A stretch of DNA of 64,000 nt from Actinocorallia populi (lineage in GTDB: Bacteria; Actinomycetota; Actinomycetes; Streptosporangiales; Streptosporangiaceae). Under the pieces are notes generated by a model. It saw only the letters and a list, made by a program, of their open reading frames with translations. It had not been told where the DNA came from and ran no database searches. Both the position numbers and the translations under genes were made by a program. This document shows, in pieces, positions 1-7,814 of the stretch (positions are counted from its first letter, which is position 1; the number at the start of each line of letters is the position of its first letter). Location of the stretch: the NCBI RefSeq assembly GCF_002995495.1, contig NZ_PVZV01000006.1, positions 1 through 64,000 on the forward strand. Reading direction: 5' to 3'.

Positions 1-228
1 AGCTCGAAACTGCCCACGCCCCTGCGCGTCGTCGCGGAGTGGAACCCCGTCTCCACCTTCACCCAGGCGGCCCGCGAGCTCTTCGGCAACACCAGCACCG
101 CGATGCCGGTCTCCGACGCCTGGCCCATCCGTAACTCCATCCCCGCGTCCCTGCTCTGGATCGCCGTCATGCTGATCGTGTTCGTCCCGCTGGCGACCCG
201 CCTCTACAAGAAGGCGGTCAGCGCCTGA
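1..228 (+). CDS. ABC-2 type transporter permease, C-terminal fragment
   Basis: The frame is open from the first base and stops at 226-228, giving 75 residues, so the 5' end lies outside the window. The visible part has a soluble loop with a NPVSTFTQAARELFG-like stretch, followed by one strongly hydrophobic helix (LLWIAVMLIVFVPLA) and a short basic tail ending KKAVSA. This is the usual end of ABC-2 family (DrrB/daunorubicin-resistance type) permeases in actinomycetes. It would act in the cytoplasmic membrane with an ATPase encoded upstream, outside the window. Substrate cannot be inferred. A hairpin follows at 244-281. Confidence 0.75.
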   Translation, partial: SSKLPTPLRVVAEWNPVSTFTQAARELFGNTSTAMPVSDAWPIRNSIPASLLWIAVMLIVFVPLATRLYKKAVSA

Positions 229-243
229 CCCCGGTGCGACACC

Positions 244-281
244 AAGGCGTCCCTCCGACGACCACGCCGGAGGGGCGCCTT
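244..281 (+). terminator. hairpin terminator after the ABC-2 permease
   Basis: The arms 244-257 and 268-281 pair with 13 of 14 positions around a 10-base loop, 16 bases after the permease stop. There is no T-run, as is common for GC-rich actinobacterial terminators. Confidence 0.6.
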
Positions 282-354
282 CGGCACCGCACCGGCAGGC
301 GTCCGCTTCGGGGGGATAGAGGCGATGTCCCGTGTGCTCCGGGATGTTCTGCTC

Positions 355-368
355 TGTCCCGCGGGACA
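355..368. promoter_or_regulatory. perfect 14-bp palindrome upstream of the lipoprotein gene
   Basis: TGTCCCGCGGGACA is self-complementary and lies 92 bases before the lipoprotein start. The half-site TGTCCCG occurs once more at 326-332. This looks like an operator for a dimeric regulator, but the regulator is unknown. Confidence 0.3.
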
Positions 369-460
369 TGCCGCTTCCTAGCCTCGCCCGAGAGGGCCGG
401 TGTGTCGCGGCGGTACCGAGGCCGTTTCCGTGAGCGACGGGGAAGCCGGGCGGGAGCGAC

Positions 461-1030
461 ATGTGGTCTCGGCAGGGCGGGACGCCATGGGTGCGGGCGC
501 TGTTCGCGGCACTGGCAGTGCCGGGGCTGCTGGTCGGCGGCTGCGGGGGAGACGGCGGTGAAGGCCGGGCACGGGCGGAGGCGGCGTCGCCGAAGCCTCC
601 GGTGGAGTTGAACGACGAGCTCACCGTCTCCCACGTGACCCAAGAGCGTGCCGTGCCGTGCCAGAAGAAGGAGCTGGAGCACCGAAACATGTGCTACCGG
701 GTGAGTGACGGCTTCAGCACACGCCGGGTGAAGGGCGTCGAAGCCCTGATGCCCGACCCGGAAAAGGGGCGTACCTGGGCCGCCGTGCAGGTGGATTTCG
801 AGAGCCCGGAAGCCGCGTTGCTCGCGGAGATGACCGAGAAGGCGAACAAGATCTATATCGCCGATCCGTACGCGCCCGGGGCGAAGATCGCGGTCGTGTA
901 CGGGGGCTCCGAGGTCGTGGCGGTCGCGCCGATCATCAATGGTCCGTTGACCAGTGGCGGTATGGAGGTCGATCCCGGCCTCTTCACCGACGAGGAGGCC
1001 AGGGACCTGGTCGCGAGAATGACCGCGTGA
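461..1030 (+). CDS. putative secreted lipoprotein
   Basis: The 189-residue protein begins with a basic start, a hydrophobic stretch (ALFAALAVPGLL) and the lipobox LVGGC near residue 27. It is therefore expected to be exported, lipidated on that Cys and held on the outer face of the membrane. The mature part is Gly/Ala-rich for about 20 residues and then folds as a mixed alpha/beta domain with CQKKELEHRNMCY, two cysteines that may form a disulfide. I recognise no family. It stands alone on this strand, flanked by the end of an ABC-2 permease and a convergent TetR gene. Confidence 0.7.
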   Translation: MWSRQGGTPWVRALFAALAVPGLLVGGCGGDGGEGRARAEAASPKPPVELNDELTVSHVTQERAVPCQKKELEHRNMCYRVSDGFSTRRVKGVEALMPDPEKGRTWAAVQVDFESPEAALLAEMTEKANKIYIADPYAPGAKIAVVYGGSEVVAVAPIINGPLTSGGMEVDPGLFTDEEARDLVARMTA

Positions 1031-1073
1031 CCCGAGTGCCCTGAGCACGGGCGCCGGCCGAGGGGCGGGACGG

Positions 1074-1688
1074 TCAGGTCGCGATCCCCCGCCAGACCAG
1101 GTCGAGGGCGGCCGCGCAGCGTGCCCGCGCGGCCGGGTCGGTCAGGGGGGCGCCCCGGACGACGACCTGGTAGTAGAAGACGCCGTTCATGGTGTCGATG
1201 GCGGCCTCGACGTCGATGTCGGCCCGTACCTCGCCGCGCGCGATGCCGCGGCGCAGGGCCTGGGCCAGCGGCTCGCGGCGCCGGGCCACGTGCGACCGCC
1301 AGATGACGCGTTGCAGGGCGCGGTCGGCCAGGCCGAGGCGGATGCGCAGCCGCAGCCGGTCCTCGGGGTAGCGGCCGGGCGCCTCCAGCGCGTCGAGGTA
1401 GGCGCCCAGCACGGCCTCCCGGACGGGGGCGTCCGGGAGGGGATGCGCCGGGTCGCGTCCCTGGTCCAGGGCCGCGGCGACCAGGTCGGTGAGGGAGCCC
1501 CACCTGCGGTACACGGCCGAGCGGCTGATCCCGGACCGGGCCACGACGGCGTTCACGGTCACCTGTTCGCCGCCGTCGACGAGTTCCCGGACCGCCGTGA
1601 GCACGCGGTCGTCGATGTCGGGGCGGCGGGGGCGGCCGGGCCGCCGCCCGGACGCGGCCGGGCGGGGCGCGGCCTCGGTGCGGCTCAC
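1074..1688 (-). CDS. TetR family transcriptional regulator
   Basis: A 204-residue one-component repressor with a basic Pro/Arg-rich N-terminus, then a TetR helix-turn-helix at about residues 25-70 (VTVNAVVARSGISRSAVYRRWGSL) and an alpha-helical ligand/dimer domain with a TetR_C-like second half. It starts at GTG 1688 and overlaps the stop of the phosphatase gene by four bases (GTGA), so it is the last gene of the phn-phosphatase operon as read on the minus strand. It may report on this operon or an unlinked target; nothing in the sequence shows its ligand. Confidence 0.88.
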   Translation of the reverse strand: MSRTEAAPRPAASGRRPGRPRRPDIDDRVLTAVRELVDGGEQVTVNAVVARSGISRSAVYRRWGSLTDLVAAALDQGRDPAHPLPDAPVREAVLGAYLDALEAPGRYPEDRLRLRIRLGLADRALQRVIWRSHVARRREPLAQALRRGIARGEVRADIDVEAAIDTMNGVFYYQVVVRGAPLTDPAARARCAAALDLVWRGIAT

Positions 1689-2473
1689 GGAACCTCCGCG
1701 GGGACGCCCGGTTCGACCAGCCGCTCGCGGAGGCGGGCCTCCGTCTCCGGTGTCAGACCCGCGTCGCGCAGCAGGCCGAGCAGCCCGGACGCCCCGCCGA
1801 GTTCGGCGAGCATGGTCTGCATGGTCTCGGCCTTGGCGCCGCCCAGCCCGGGCGGCATCTTCTCGCGGTACTCCTCCATGTCGCCGAGGAAGGGCTGCAT
1901 GATGCCGGACAGGCGGGCCATGAGGGCGTCGTGGACGTCGTCGGTGCGCACGTAGTCGGCGACGATCGCGTCCTCGCCGGCGCCCAGCACGGACAGCAGC
2001 GCTGCGGCGAACTGGCCGGTGCGGTCCTTGCCGGCGGCGCAGTGGAACAGGGCGGCGCCGTCGGTCTCCGCGATCGCGGACAGGCCCCGGACGGCCAGGT
2101 GGCCGGTGCCGCGCATGCTCTGGGCGTACCAGCGGCCGAACTCGACGACCGGGTCGTCGACGCTGGTCATGCGCTCCATGAGGTGGGCGGTGCCGCCGGT
2201 CATCTGCGCCATGAGGGGCAGGTGCAGGTGGCGCACACCGGCGTAGGCCTCCAGGGGCCCGCGGCCCGTGCGGGCGAGCTCCTCGGGGGTGCGCAGGTCG
2301 ACGACCAGCCGCAGCCCGTCGTCGACCAGCGCCCGGGCGGACGCCTCGTCGACGGTGCAGACGTCGTCGGAGCGCAGCACGAGGCCGGGGCGGACGGCGC
2401 CGCCCGCGACGGGGATGCCGCCGAGGTCGCGCAGGTTGGCCAGGGGGGACAGTGCGAAGGAGGGGATGGACAC
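1685..2473 (-). CDS. tyrosine-protein phosphatase (PtpB-like)
   Basis: The 262-residue cytoplasmic protein carries the phosphatase P-loop HCAAGKDRTG (C-x5-R-T) at about residue 160 and an N-terminal NLRDLGG motif, both hallmarks of the bacterial PTEN/PtpB-like tyrosine/lipid phosphatases. GTG 2473 gives the family's usual N-terminus (VSIPSFALSPLANLRDLGG). Longer readings upstream run through phnE out of frame and are discarded. The gene follows phnE by 35 bases and overlaps the TetR start by four, so it is operonic. Association with a phosphonate/phosphate-ester importer suggests it may act on a phosphorylated small molecule rather than protein, which is inference. Confidence 0.85.
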   Translation of the reverse strand: MSIPSFALSPLANLRDLGGIPVAGGAVRPGLVLRSDDVCTVDEASARALVDDGLRLVVDLRTPEELARTGRGPLEAYAGVRHLHLPLMAQMTGGTAHLMERMTSVDDPVVEFGRWYAQSMRGTGHLAVRGLSAIAETDGAALFHCAAGKDRTGQFAAALLSVLGAGEDAIVADYVRTDDVHDALMARLSGIMQPFLGDMEEYREKMPPGLGGAKAETMQTMLAELGGASGLLGLLRDAGLTPETEARLRERLVEPGVPAEVP

Positions 2474-2508
2474 TCTCGTCTCTCTTCCGGGTCGGGGACG
2501 GGGCGCCG

Positions 2509-3333
2509 TCAGGAGATCCTGCGGCGGACGATCGCGGAGACCTGGTCGATGACGGTGACCAGGACGATGATGCAGATGACCATGGCGCTCAGATGACCGT
2601 AGTCGTACATGCGCATGGCGGTCGTCAGCTCCAGGCCGATGCCGCCCGCGCCGACCATGCCGAGGATGGTGGCGCCGCGGACGTTGCCCTCGAACATGAG
2701 CAGCGTGTAGCTGGTCAGCAGCGGCGCGGCCTGCGGCAGCACGCCGTACCGGATGATCTGGCGCTTGGAGGCGCCCACGGCCTGCATCGCGGTGACCGGT
2801 CCGCGGTCCACGGACTCCATGGCCTCCGCGAAGATCTTGCCCATCGAGCCGGCCGCGCCGACCGTCATGGCGAGGATGCCGGCGAACGGGCCGAGGCCCA
2901 CCGCGGAGACGAACATGAGCGCGAACACCAGGTCGGGCAGCGAACGGATGACGTTCATGACCCAGCGCGTCGGGTAGTACAGCCACCGCGGCGCGATGTT
3001 CGAGGCGGCGCCGAACGCGCAGAACAGGGAGAGCGCGGCCCCCAGGACGGTGCCGACGATCGCCATCTGCAGCGTCTCGACGAGCAGTTCCAGGATCGTC
3101 GGCAGTTTGTCCCAGGTGGGCGGGAACAGGCGCGAGAGGAACTCGCCCATGTTGGAGGCGCCTTCGCCGAGCTTGGCGAAGTCGAACTCCGCGCCCACCA
3201 TCGACCAGGCGACGATGACGGCGGCCAGGGCCGCGCCGAGCGTGTTGCGGGCCCGCGGCACCCGGAACGTCTGCTCGAGGCGGGCGCGTTCCCGGGGATC
3301 GAGGACGGGTCTCTTCGGGCTGAGGACCGCCAT
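2509..3333 (-). CDS. phnE: phosphonate-type ABC importer, permease
   Basis: This 274-residue membrane protein is the permease of a PhnCDE importer for phosphonates, phosphate esters or phosphite. It has an N-terminal cytoplasmic segment, about six hydrophobic helices and the EAA-type loop (AVGASKRQIIRYGVLPQAAP) that docks on the ATPase, followed by RGATILGMVGAGGIG, highly typical of PhnE. Its ATG overlaps the phnC stop by one base (TGATG). Genes run phnD-phnC-phnE-phosphatase-TetR. There is no C-P lyase or phosphonatase in the window, so a phosphorus-scavenging importer whose catabolic genes are elsewhere is the simplest reading. Confidence 0.92.
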   Translation of the reverse strand: MAVLSPKRPVLDPRERARLEQTFRVPRARNTLGAALAAVIVAWSMVGAEFDFAKLGEGASNMGEFLSRLFPPTWDKLPTILELLVETLQMAIVGTVLGAALSLFCAFGAASNIAPRWLYYPTRWVMNVIRSLPDLVFALMFVSAVGLGPFAGILAMTVGAAGSMGKIFAEAMESVDRGPVTAMQAVGASKRQIIRYGVLPQAAPLLTSYTLLMFEGNVRGATILGMVGAGGIGLELTTAMRMYDYGHLSAMVICIIVLVTVIDQVSAIVRRRIS

Positions 3334-4151
3334 CAGTCCTCGTCCTTCTCGTCGTCGACGTCGTACAGCGGGGCGAGCTGCTCCGCGGAGAGCCGCGCGG
3401 TGGGCGCGGAGACGAGGACCTCGCCGTGCCGCAGGCCGATGACGCGGTCGGAGTGCCGCAGCGCGAGGGGCAGCACGTGCAGGCTGACCAGGACGGGGAT
3501 GCCGTCCTCACGGGCGATCCGCTGCAGCAGTTCCAGGACGGTGTGCGACAGCTTCGGGTCGAGTGAGGCGACGGGTTCGTCGGCCAGGATCACCTTCGGA
3601 CCCTGCATGAGGGCTCGGGCGATGGCCACGCGCTGCTGCTGCCCGCCGCTCAACGCTCGGGCCTGCTCCTTGGCCTTGTGCGCGATGCCGACCCGGTCCA
3701 GCAGTTCCATCGCCCGGCGGCGGTGCGCGGCGGAGAAACCGCCGACCAGGTTGATCGGCCCGGCCTCGTGCAGGGCACCCGTCAGGACGTTCGTCAGGAC
3801 GGAGAGGCGGTCCACGAGGTTGAACCGCTGGAACACCTGCCCGACGTCGGCGCGCAGGCGCCTCAGCTCACCGCGCCGCAGGCCGGCGACGTCGTGACCG
3901 GCGACGCGCACGGACCCGGAGGTGATGGGCGCGAATCCCGTCAGGGACTTCATGAGGGTGGACTTGCCGGAACCGGAGGAGCCCAGCAGCGCCACGGTCT
4001 CGCCGGGACGCAGGTCCAGGTCCACGCCGTCCAGGACCAGGGGGCCGTCGTCGTAGGCGACCTTCAGGCCCCGCACGGTCACGAGGGCAGGGCCCGTGCC
4101 GCCGGACACGAGGTCGACGGGGGGAGCGGTGTTCGTCTTCACCGTGCTCAT
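3333..4151 (-). CDS. phnC: phosphonate-type ABC importer, ATPase
   Basis: The 272-residue cytoplasmic ATPase powers the importer. It shows Walker A GSSGSGKS at about residues 57-64, the Q-loop, the signature LSGGQQQR, Walker B ILADEPVASLD and a switch histidine (SLHVLPLAL). ATG 4151 lies inside the phnD stop (ATGA overlap). Reading further upstream would run into phnD in another frame, so that start is chosen. Length and order match PhnC. Confidence 0.93.
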   Translation of the reverse strand: MSTVKTNTAPPVDLVSGGTGPALVTVRGLKVAYDDGPLVLDGVDLDLRPGETVALLGSSGSGKSTLMKSLTGFAPITSGSVRVAGHDVAGLRRGELRRLRADVGQVFQRFNLVDRLSVLTNVLTGALHEAGPINLVGGFSAAHRRRAMELLDRVGIAHKAKEQARALSGGQQQRVAIARALMQGPKVILADEPVASLDPKLSHTVLELLQRIAREDGIPVLVSLHVLPLALRHSDRVIGLRHGEVLVSAPTARLSAEQLAPLYDVDDEKDED

Positions 4152-5074
4152 CCCAGGTCGGAGATGTCGACGTCGGCCACGGCGGCGATCTCCACGAACG
4201 GCTGGAAGATCTCCTTCGCGGGCTCGACGATCGGCTCGACTCCCTGGGGGAACGCCTCGCCGTACGGGCCCAGTTCGGCGGCGTTCTCCGGGCTGAACAC
4301 CTGCGGGATGCCCTTGAGCAGCGCCGCCCGCTTCTCCTGGCTCATCGCCTGGTTGCCGAGCACGGAGATCGAGACGGGCATCGACACCGACTCGCCGATG
4401 ACCTGGTACTCGCCCTCCTCGAAGGGGAACATCTCGGTCTGAGGCATCATCGTCGCGGTGCAGGCGACGTCCACCTGGCCCTTCTCGATCGCGGTGAAGC
4501 TCATCTCGTGGCCGCCGGAGAACATCGGCTTGTAGTCGGTCTTCGGGTCGAGCCCTGCTTCGTGCAGCATGTGGGTCGGCATGAAGTAGCCGGACGAGGA
4601 CGCCGGGTCGGCGAACGCGATGACCGTCTCGGGCTTGATGTCCTTCATGCTCGTGATGGGGCTGCCCTTGAGCGTGAAGCACAGGGAGACCGGCTCGTCC
4701 GCGGCGCCCGGCCAGGCCACCAGCGAGTCCACCTTGCCGGTGTTCACGGCCAGGGCGGAGGGGAAGCCGCTCATGATGCCGATGTCGGTGTGCCCGTTGC
4801 GCACCGACTCGATGACCGCCGTGTAGTCGGGCACGTCGGTGATCTCCACCTTCATGCCGGTCTTCTCCTCCAGGAGGCGGACGATGCCGTCGACGGGGGT
4901 GGTGGCGGTGCCCGGGTCGTCGCTCAGCGGCAGGGTGGCGAACCGGATGACGTCGTCCTCGCCGCCCTCGGCGGCGCCGCCCCCGCAGGCGGACAGGAGC
5001 AGGGCGGACACGGCGGCCAGGGCCGCGGTGCCGGTGGCGCGGGCGCCGCGGAAGGCACGGAGACGCGGGAACAT
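4148..5074 (-). CDS. phnD: phosphonate-type ABC importer, substrate-binding lipoprotein
   Basis: The 308-residue protein has a lipoprotein signal peptide ending LLLSAC at about residue 30 and a PhnD/PtxB-type periplasmic-binding fold. RFATLPLSDDPG at the start of the mature protein and SSSGYFMPTHML in the hinge region are family landmarks. It would be anchored outside the membrane and deliver ligand to PhnE. It is the first gene of the operon; the 144 bases upstream contain CGTTCACCGGG twice, resembling PhoP direct-repeat units. Phosphonate, phosphite or phosphate-ester specificity cannot be told apart by eye. Confidence 0.92.
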   Translation of the reverse strand: MFPRLRAFRGARATGTAALAAVSALLLSACGGGAAEGGEDDVIRFATLPLSDDPGTATTPVDGIVRLLEEKTGMKVEITDVPDYTAVIESVRNGHTDIGIMSGFPSALAVNTGKVDSLVAWPGAADEPVSLCFTLKGSPITSMKDIKPETVIAFADPASSSGYFMPTHMLHEAGLDPKTDYKPMFSGGHEMSFTAIEKGQVDVACTATMMPQTEMFPFEEGEYQVIGESVSMPVSISVLGNQAMSQEKRAALLKGIPQVFSPENAAELGPYGEAFPQGVEPIVEPAKEIFQPFVEIAAVADVDISDLG

Positions 5075-5129
5075 GGGACGACCTTTCGGGGGAGATCTTG
5101 CGGTTCTGCTGCCCCCCAGGCAACCGGGC

Positions 5130-5185
5130 CCCGGTGAACGCGAATTACGAGACCGACGTACCGGGAACGGAAGTCCCGGTGAACG
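5130..5185 (-). promoter_or_regulatory. possible PHO box upstream of phnD
   Basis: On the phn coding strand the 11-mer CGTTCACCGGG occurs at 5185-5175 and again at 5140-5130. A 7-bp inverted repeat ACCGGGA/TCCCGGT sits at 5160-5180. Streptomyces PhoP binds 11-base direct repeats containing GTTCACC, and a phosphonate importer is a plausible target. The two exact copies are 45 bases apart rather than adjacent, so confidence is moderate. Confidence 0.4.
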
Positions 5186-5218
5186 GGCCCGTTCCGCGCA
5201 CGGCCGTCACCGCCCTGG

Positions 5219-6391
5219 TCAGCGGGGTGGTTCCGCGGACCACGCGGGCCTCCCGAGGTCGAGGAAGGGGGCGAAGGGGTCCTCGGCGGGGTCCAGGGGC
5301 TCGCCGGGGACGAGCAGGCAGGCGTCCAGCAGCGCGTGGACGCGGTCGCGGTCCAGGTCGGGGCCGGTGAAGACCAGGTGCTGGACGCGGTCGCCGTGCT
5401 CGGGGCACCAGTCCAGGTCGGCGGCCAGGACCCGGGCGGCGGGCAGCCGGTCCCGCTCGGCCGCGGGCAGGGCGGCCAGCCAGGCGCCGGCGTCCTCGAC
5501 GCCGACGACCCCGGCGGCGGCGTCCCAGGCGATCATGCGGTCGGGGCGGTTGGCCAGCCAGAACCGGCCGCGGCTGCGCACGGTCTCGGCGGCCAGGGCG
5601 TCGGCCGCGTCGAAGAACCGGCCGGGGTGCAGCGGCCGGCGCTCGCGCCACACGACGGTGTCGACGCCGCCGGTGCGCGTCTCGCACGGCAGGACGGCGG
5701 TGGCCGGGTCGACGCGGGCGGCCAGGTCCGCGGGGCGCAGGGCGGGGCCCGCCACCGCGGGCAGGGGGTCGGCGGTGACGCTCAGCGGCGTGGTCGGCGT
5801 GAGATGGCCGAGGATCTCCCGGCACAGGTCCAGGTCCTCGGCGGGGACTCCGGGCAGCGGGGCGGGCATGAGCTCGGGCAGGACGAGGGCGGTGGCGTAC
5901 TCGATCTGGCGGGCCAGGACCTCGGCCAGGTAGCGCCCGTCATCGGCCGCGCCCGCCTTGCCCGTCTCGCGCAGCAGGTCGCCGCGGCACAGGTCGGTCG
6001 GCAGGTGCTCGGCGTCCAGCGCGGTCAGGACGGCGGTCAGGCGCAGCCGGTCCGCGGTCTCCGCGTGGTCCAGCGCCTCGGCGACCGTGCGCGGCTCCAC
6101 GCAGTCCCACAGCTCCGCCACCAGCAGCGGCGCGGACGCCGAGCGCCGCAGCAGCTCGGGCAGCAGGTCCTCGCGCACGGTGCAGGAGACGCAGCCGTGC
6201 GCGAGCCGCAGTTCGGCCCGCTCCAGGACGCCGTACGCGTCGCGGACGGTCCGCGTGACCCGGCCGTCGGAGATCCCGCGCAGGTCGTGGTGGATCGCCT
6301 CGGCGCCGGGGTTCTCGCGCAGCAGGCGGTCGACGAGCGCGGCGCGGGCGGGACCGTGCAGCCCGGCCACCAGCACGACGGGTACGGACAT
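5219..6391 (-). CDS. mrf: COG0523/CobW-family GTPase, MRF-like (ribosome-hibernation recruiter)
   Basis: The 390-residue protein is a COG0523 metallochaperone-family member, with HGCVSCTVREDLLPEL matching the family's GCxCC region and a C-terminal CobW_C-like domain (about 240-350, FWLANRPDRMIAWD). The P-loop is abnormal: where GxxGxGKT is expected it reads AGLHGPARA, so GTP binding by the classic lysine is doubtful. In mycobacteria a COG0523 relative (MRF) beside the C-minus ribosomal genes recruits a hibernation factor to ribosomes under zinc limitation. Here it is divergent from such an operon and shares a Zur-type box. The assignment rests on context plus family and was not checked by alignment. 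Confidence 0.75.
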   Translation of the reverse strand: MSVPVVLVAGLHGPARAALVDRLLRENPGAEAIHHDLRGISDGRVTRTVRDAYGVLERAELRLAHGCVSCTVREDLLPELLRRSASAPLLVAELWDCVEPRTVAEALDHAETADRLRLTAVLTALDAEHLPTDLCRGDLLRETGKAGAADDGRYLAEVLARQIEYATALVLPELMPAPLPGVPAEDLDLCREILGHLTPTTPLSVTADPLPAVAGPALRPADLAARVDPATAVLPCETRTGGVDTVVWRERRPLHPGRFFDAADALAAETVRSRGRFWLANRPDRMIAWDAAAGVVGVEDAGAWLAALPAAERDRLPAARVLAADLDWCPEHGDRVQHLVFTGPDLDRDRVHALLDACLLVPGEPLDPAEDPFAPFLDLGRPAWSAEPPR

Positions 6392-6410
6392 GACAGCACC
6401 TCACTTGCAA

Positions 6411-6431
6411 TGATAATCGTTTTCATTATCA
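6411..6431. promoter_or_regulatory. Zur box between mrf and the C-minus ribosomal operon
   Basis: TGATAATCGTTTTCA (6411-6425) matches the 15-bp actinobacterial Zur pattern, and the outer bases continue into an inverted repeat ATGATAAT/ATTATCAT (6410-6417 and 6425-6432). The site is 20 bases from the mrf start and 32 bases from the rpmG start, so one repressor could shut both promoters. Confidence 0.85.
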
Positions 6432-6462
6432 TGGCACATCCGCCCAGCAGAGAGGACGGACC

Positions 6463-6627
6463 ATGGCCCGCAACGAGCTGCGTCCGCTGATCAGACTGCG
6501 GTCGACCGCCGGTACCGGACACGCCTACGTGACCCGCAAGAACCGGCGGAACGATCCCGAACGCCTGACCCTGCGCAAGTACGACCCGGTCGTGCGCAGG
6601 CACGTGCTCTACCGAGAGGACCGCTAG
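6463..6627 (+). CDS. rpmG: ribosomal protein bL33, zinc-independent paralogue
   Basis: The 54-residue protein reads [17 protein letters not shown] and ends [10 protein letters not shown], the full bL33 pattern. It has no cysteine, whereas zinc-bound bL33 has two CxxC pairs. Such C-minus copies replace the zinc form in the 50S subunit when zinc is short, freeing metal. It is first in a five-gene operon behind the Zur box, with AGAGGACGG as ribosome-binding site. Confidence 0.95.
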   Translation: MARNELRPLIRLRSTAGTGHAYVTRKNRRNDPERLTLRKYDPVVRRHVLYREDR

Positions 6628-6875
6628 TGAAACCCGGCATCCACCCCGAGTACCGGCCGGTGGTGTTCCGCGACGCCTCCGCCGGCTTCGCCTTCCTGAC
6701 GCGCTCGACCGCCACCAGCGGCAAGACGGTCGAATGGGAGGACGGCAACACCTATCCCGTCATCGACGTGGACGTGTCGTCGGCGAGCCACCCCTTCTAC
6801 ACCGGCCGCACCCGCAACCTGGACACCGCCGGACGCGTCGAACGCTTCCAGCAGCGCTACGGGGCCCGCTCGTGA
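6627..6875 (+). CDS. rpmE: ribosomal protein bL31, zinc-independent (type B)
   Basis: The 82-residue product begins [18 protein letters not shown] and contains SHPFYTGR, diagnostic of type B bL31. It has no cysteine, so it belongs to the C-minus class that displaces zinc-bound bL31 from the central protuberance. It starts at GTG 6627, sharing one base with the rpmG stop, and its stop overlaps the rpmB start, so translation is probably coupled. Confidence 0.95.
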   Translation: MKPGIHPEYRPVVFRDASAGFAFLTRSTATSGKTVEWEDGNTYPVIDVDVSSASHPFYTGRTRNLDTAGRVERFQQRYGARS

Positions 6876-7108
6876 GCGCGCGCTGCCAGCTGACCGGCGT
6901 CCAGCCGGCCTTCGGCAAGAAGGTCTCCCACTCCCACCGGCGGACCTCCCGCCGGTTCGACCCCAACATCCAGACCAAGCGGTACTTCCTGCCCGGTGAG
7001 AACCGCACGGTCAGGCTGAAGTTGTCGGCCCGCGGCATCAAGACCGTCGACAAGATCGGCGTCGAGGCGGCCGTGCGGCGCATCCGCGCCCGAGGGGGGA
7101 AGGTCTGA
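6872..7108 (+). CDS. rpmB: ribosomal protein bL28, zinc-independent paralogue
   Basis: The 78-residue product starts [20 protein letters not shown] and continues with [18 protein letters not shown], the standard bL28 core. Only one cysteine remains and there is no CxxC pair. GTG 6872 overlaps the rpmE stop by four bases (GTGA), and the stop shares one base with rpsN. It is an alternative 50S component for zinc limitation. Confidence 0.95.
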   Translation: MSARCQLTGVQPAFGKKVSHSHRRTSRRFDPNIQTKRYFLPGENRTVRLKLSARGIKTVDKIGVEAAVRRIRARGGKV

Positions 7109-7413
7109 TGGCCAAGAAGAGCAAGATCGCCGCCGACGAGCGCCGCAGGCGCGTGGTCGCCCGGCACTCCGCCCAGCGCGCCGAGCTGAAACGCATCGTC
7201 TCCAGCCCGCACACCTCCCTGGAGGCCAAGGCCGCCGCCGTCCGCGCGCTGAGCGGGCAGCCGCGGGACGCCAGCGCCACCCGGGTGCGCAACCGCGACG
7301 CCGTCGACGGCCGCCCCCGCGGGTACCTGCGCCGCTTCGGCCTCTCCCGCGTCCGCTTCCGGGAGATGGCCCACCGCGGCGAACTCCCCGGCGTCACCAA
7401 GTCGAGCTGGTAA
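7108..7413 (+). CDS. rpsN: ribosomal protein uS14, zinc-independent paralogue
   Basis: A 101-residue long-form uS14: basic N-terminus [15 protein letters not shown], conserved [20 protein letters not shown] and end GVTKSSW. Short zinc uS14 has four cysteines; this one has none. ATG 7108 shares its first base with the rpmB stop. It would replace zinc uS14 in the 30S head when zinc is limiting. Confidence 0.95.
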   Translation: MAKKSKIAADERRRRVVARHSAQRAELKRIVSSPHTSLEAKAAAVRALSGQPRDASATRVRNRDAVDGRPRGYLRRFGLSRVRFREMAHRGELPGVTKSSW

Positions 7414-7423
7414 GGAGCCCGCC

Positions 7424-7588
7424 ATGGCAGTCCCCAAACGCAAGAAGTCGCGTTCCAACACGCGTACCCGCCGCGCCCGGTGGAAGGCGTCCCGTCCCGG
7501 CCTCGTCGAGACCGTGGTCGACGGGCGGACCGTGCAGGTCCCCCGCCGCCTGGTCCGCGCCTACCAGCGCGGGCTCCTCTCCTTCTGA
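7424..7588 (+). CDS. rpmF: ribosomal protein bL32, zinc-independent paralogue
   Basis: The 54-residue protein begins [18 protein letters not shown], the bL32 signature, but lacks the four zinc-binding cysteines. It is separated from rpsN by only 10 bases containing AAGGAG, so it belongs to the same operon. C-minus bL32 is a less common partner in such operons. The stop lies inside a 15-base tandem duplication and a strong hairpin follows. Confidence 0.92.
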   Translation: MAVPKRKKSRSNTRTRRARWKASRPGLVETVVDGRTVQVPRRLVRAYQRGLLSF

Positions 7589-7612
7589 GAACGCGTCTTC
7601 TGAGAACGCGTC
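7583..7612 (+). repeat. 15-bp tandem duplication across the rpmF stop
   Basis: TTCTGAGAACGCGTC is present twice in exact tandem (7583-7597, 7598-7612). Each copy holds an in-frame TGA, so the duplication supplies a second stop and does not lengthen the protein. It looks like recent slippage. Confidence 0.9.
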
Positions 7613-7649
7613 GCCCCGCCCCTTCCGAGTGCCGAAGGGGCGGGGCGAC
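7610..7649 (+). terminator. strong hairpin ending the C-minus ribosomal operon
   Basis: The arms 7610-7625 and 7634-7649 are a perfect 16-bp inverted repeat with an 8-base loop, immediately after rpmF. There is no T-run. It should insulate the ribosomal operon from the NRPS promoter at 7751. Confidence 0.85.
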
Positions 7650-7750
7650 CCATGTCGGACGCTCTGAGCGGGGAGCGGAGGAGGCCGTGCGGTACGTCCG
7701 GATACCTCCAATCAGGGGGCTTTTGCGGAGAAGGCCGTTGAAGGTGGGAA

Positions 7751-7765
7751 TGAAAACGGTTATCG
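7751..7765 (+). promoter_or_regulatory. Zur box upstream of the NRPS-PKS operon
   Basis: TGAAAACGGTTATCG is the reverse form of the site at 6411 (CGATAACCGTTTTCA on the other strand). It lies 49 bases before the start chosen for the first synthetase gene, a good position to block transcription. Confidence 0.75.
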
Positions 7766-7814
7766 TTCCTGAGATATTCCGTCATGTTCCGCCATGCTCT
7801 GCCTAAGGGGATCG

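Noticed and set aside
7794-7814. Upstream ATG for the first NRPS
   Set aside because: No ribosome-binding site and it would add MLCLRGS; ATG 7815 has AAGGGG at good spacing.
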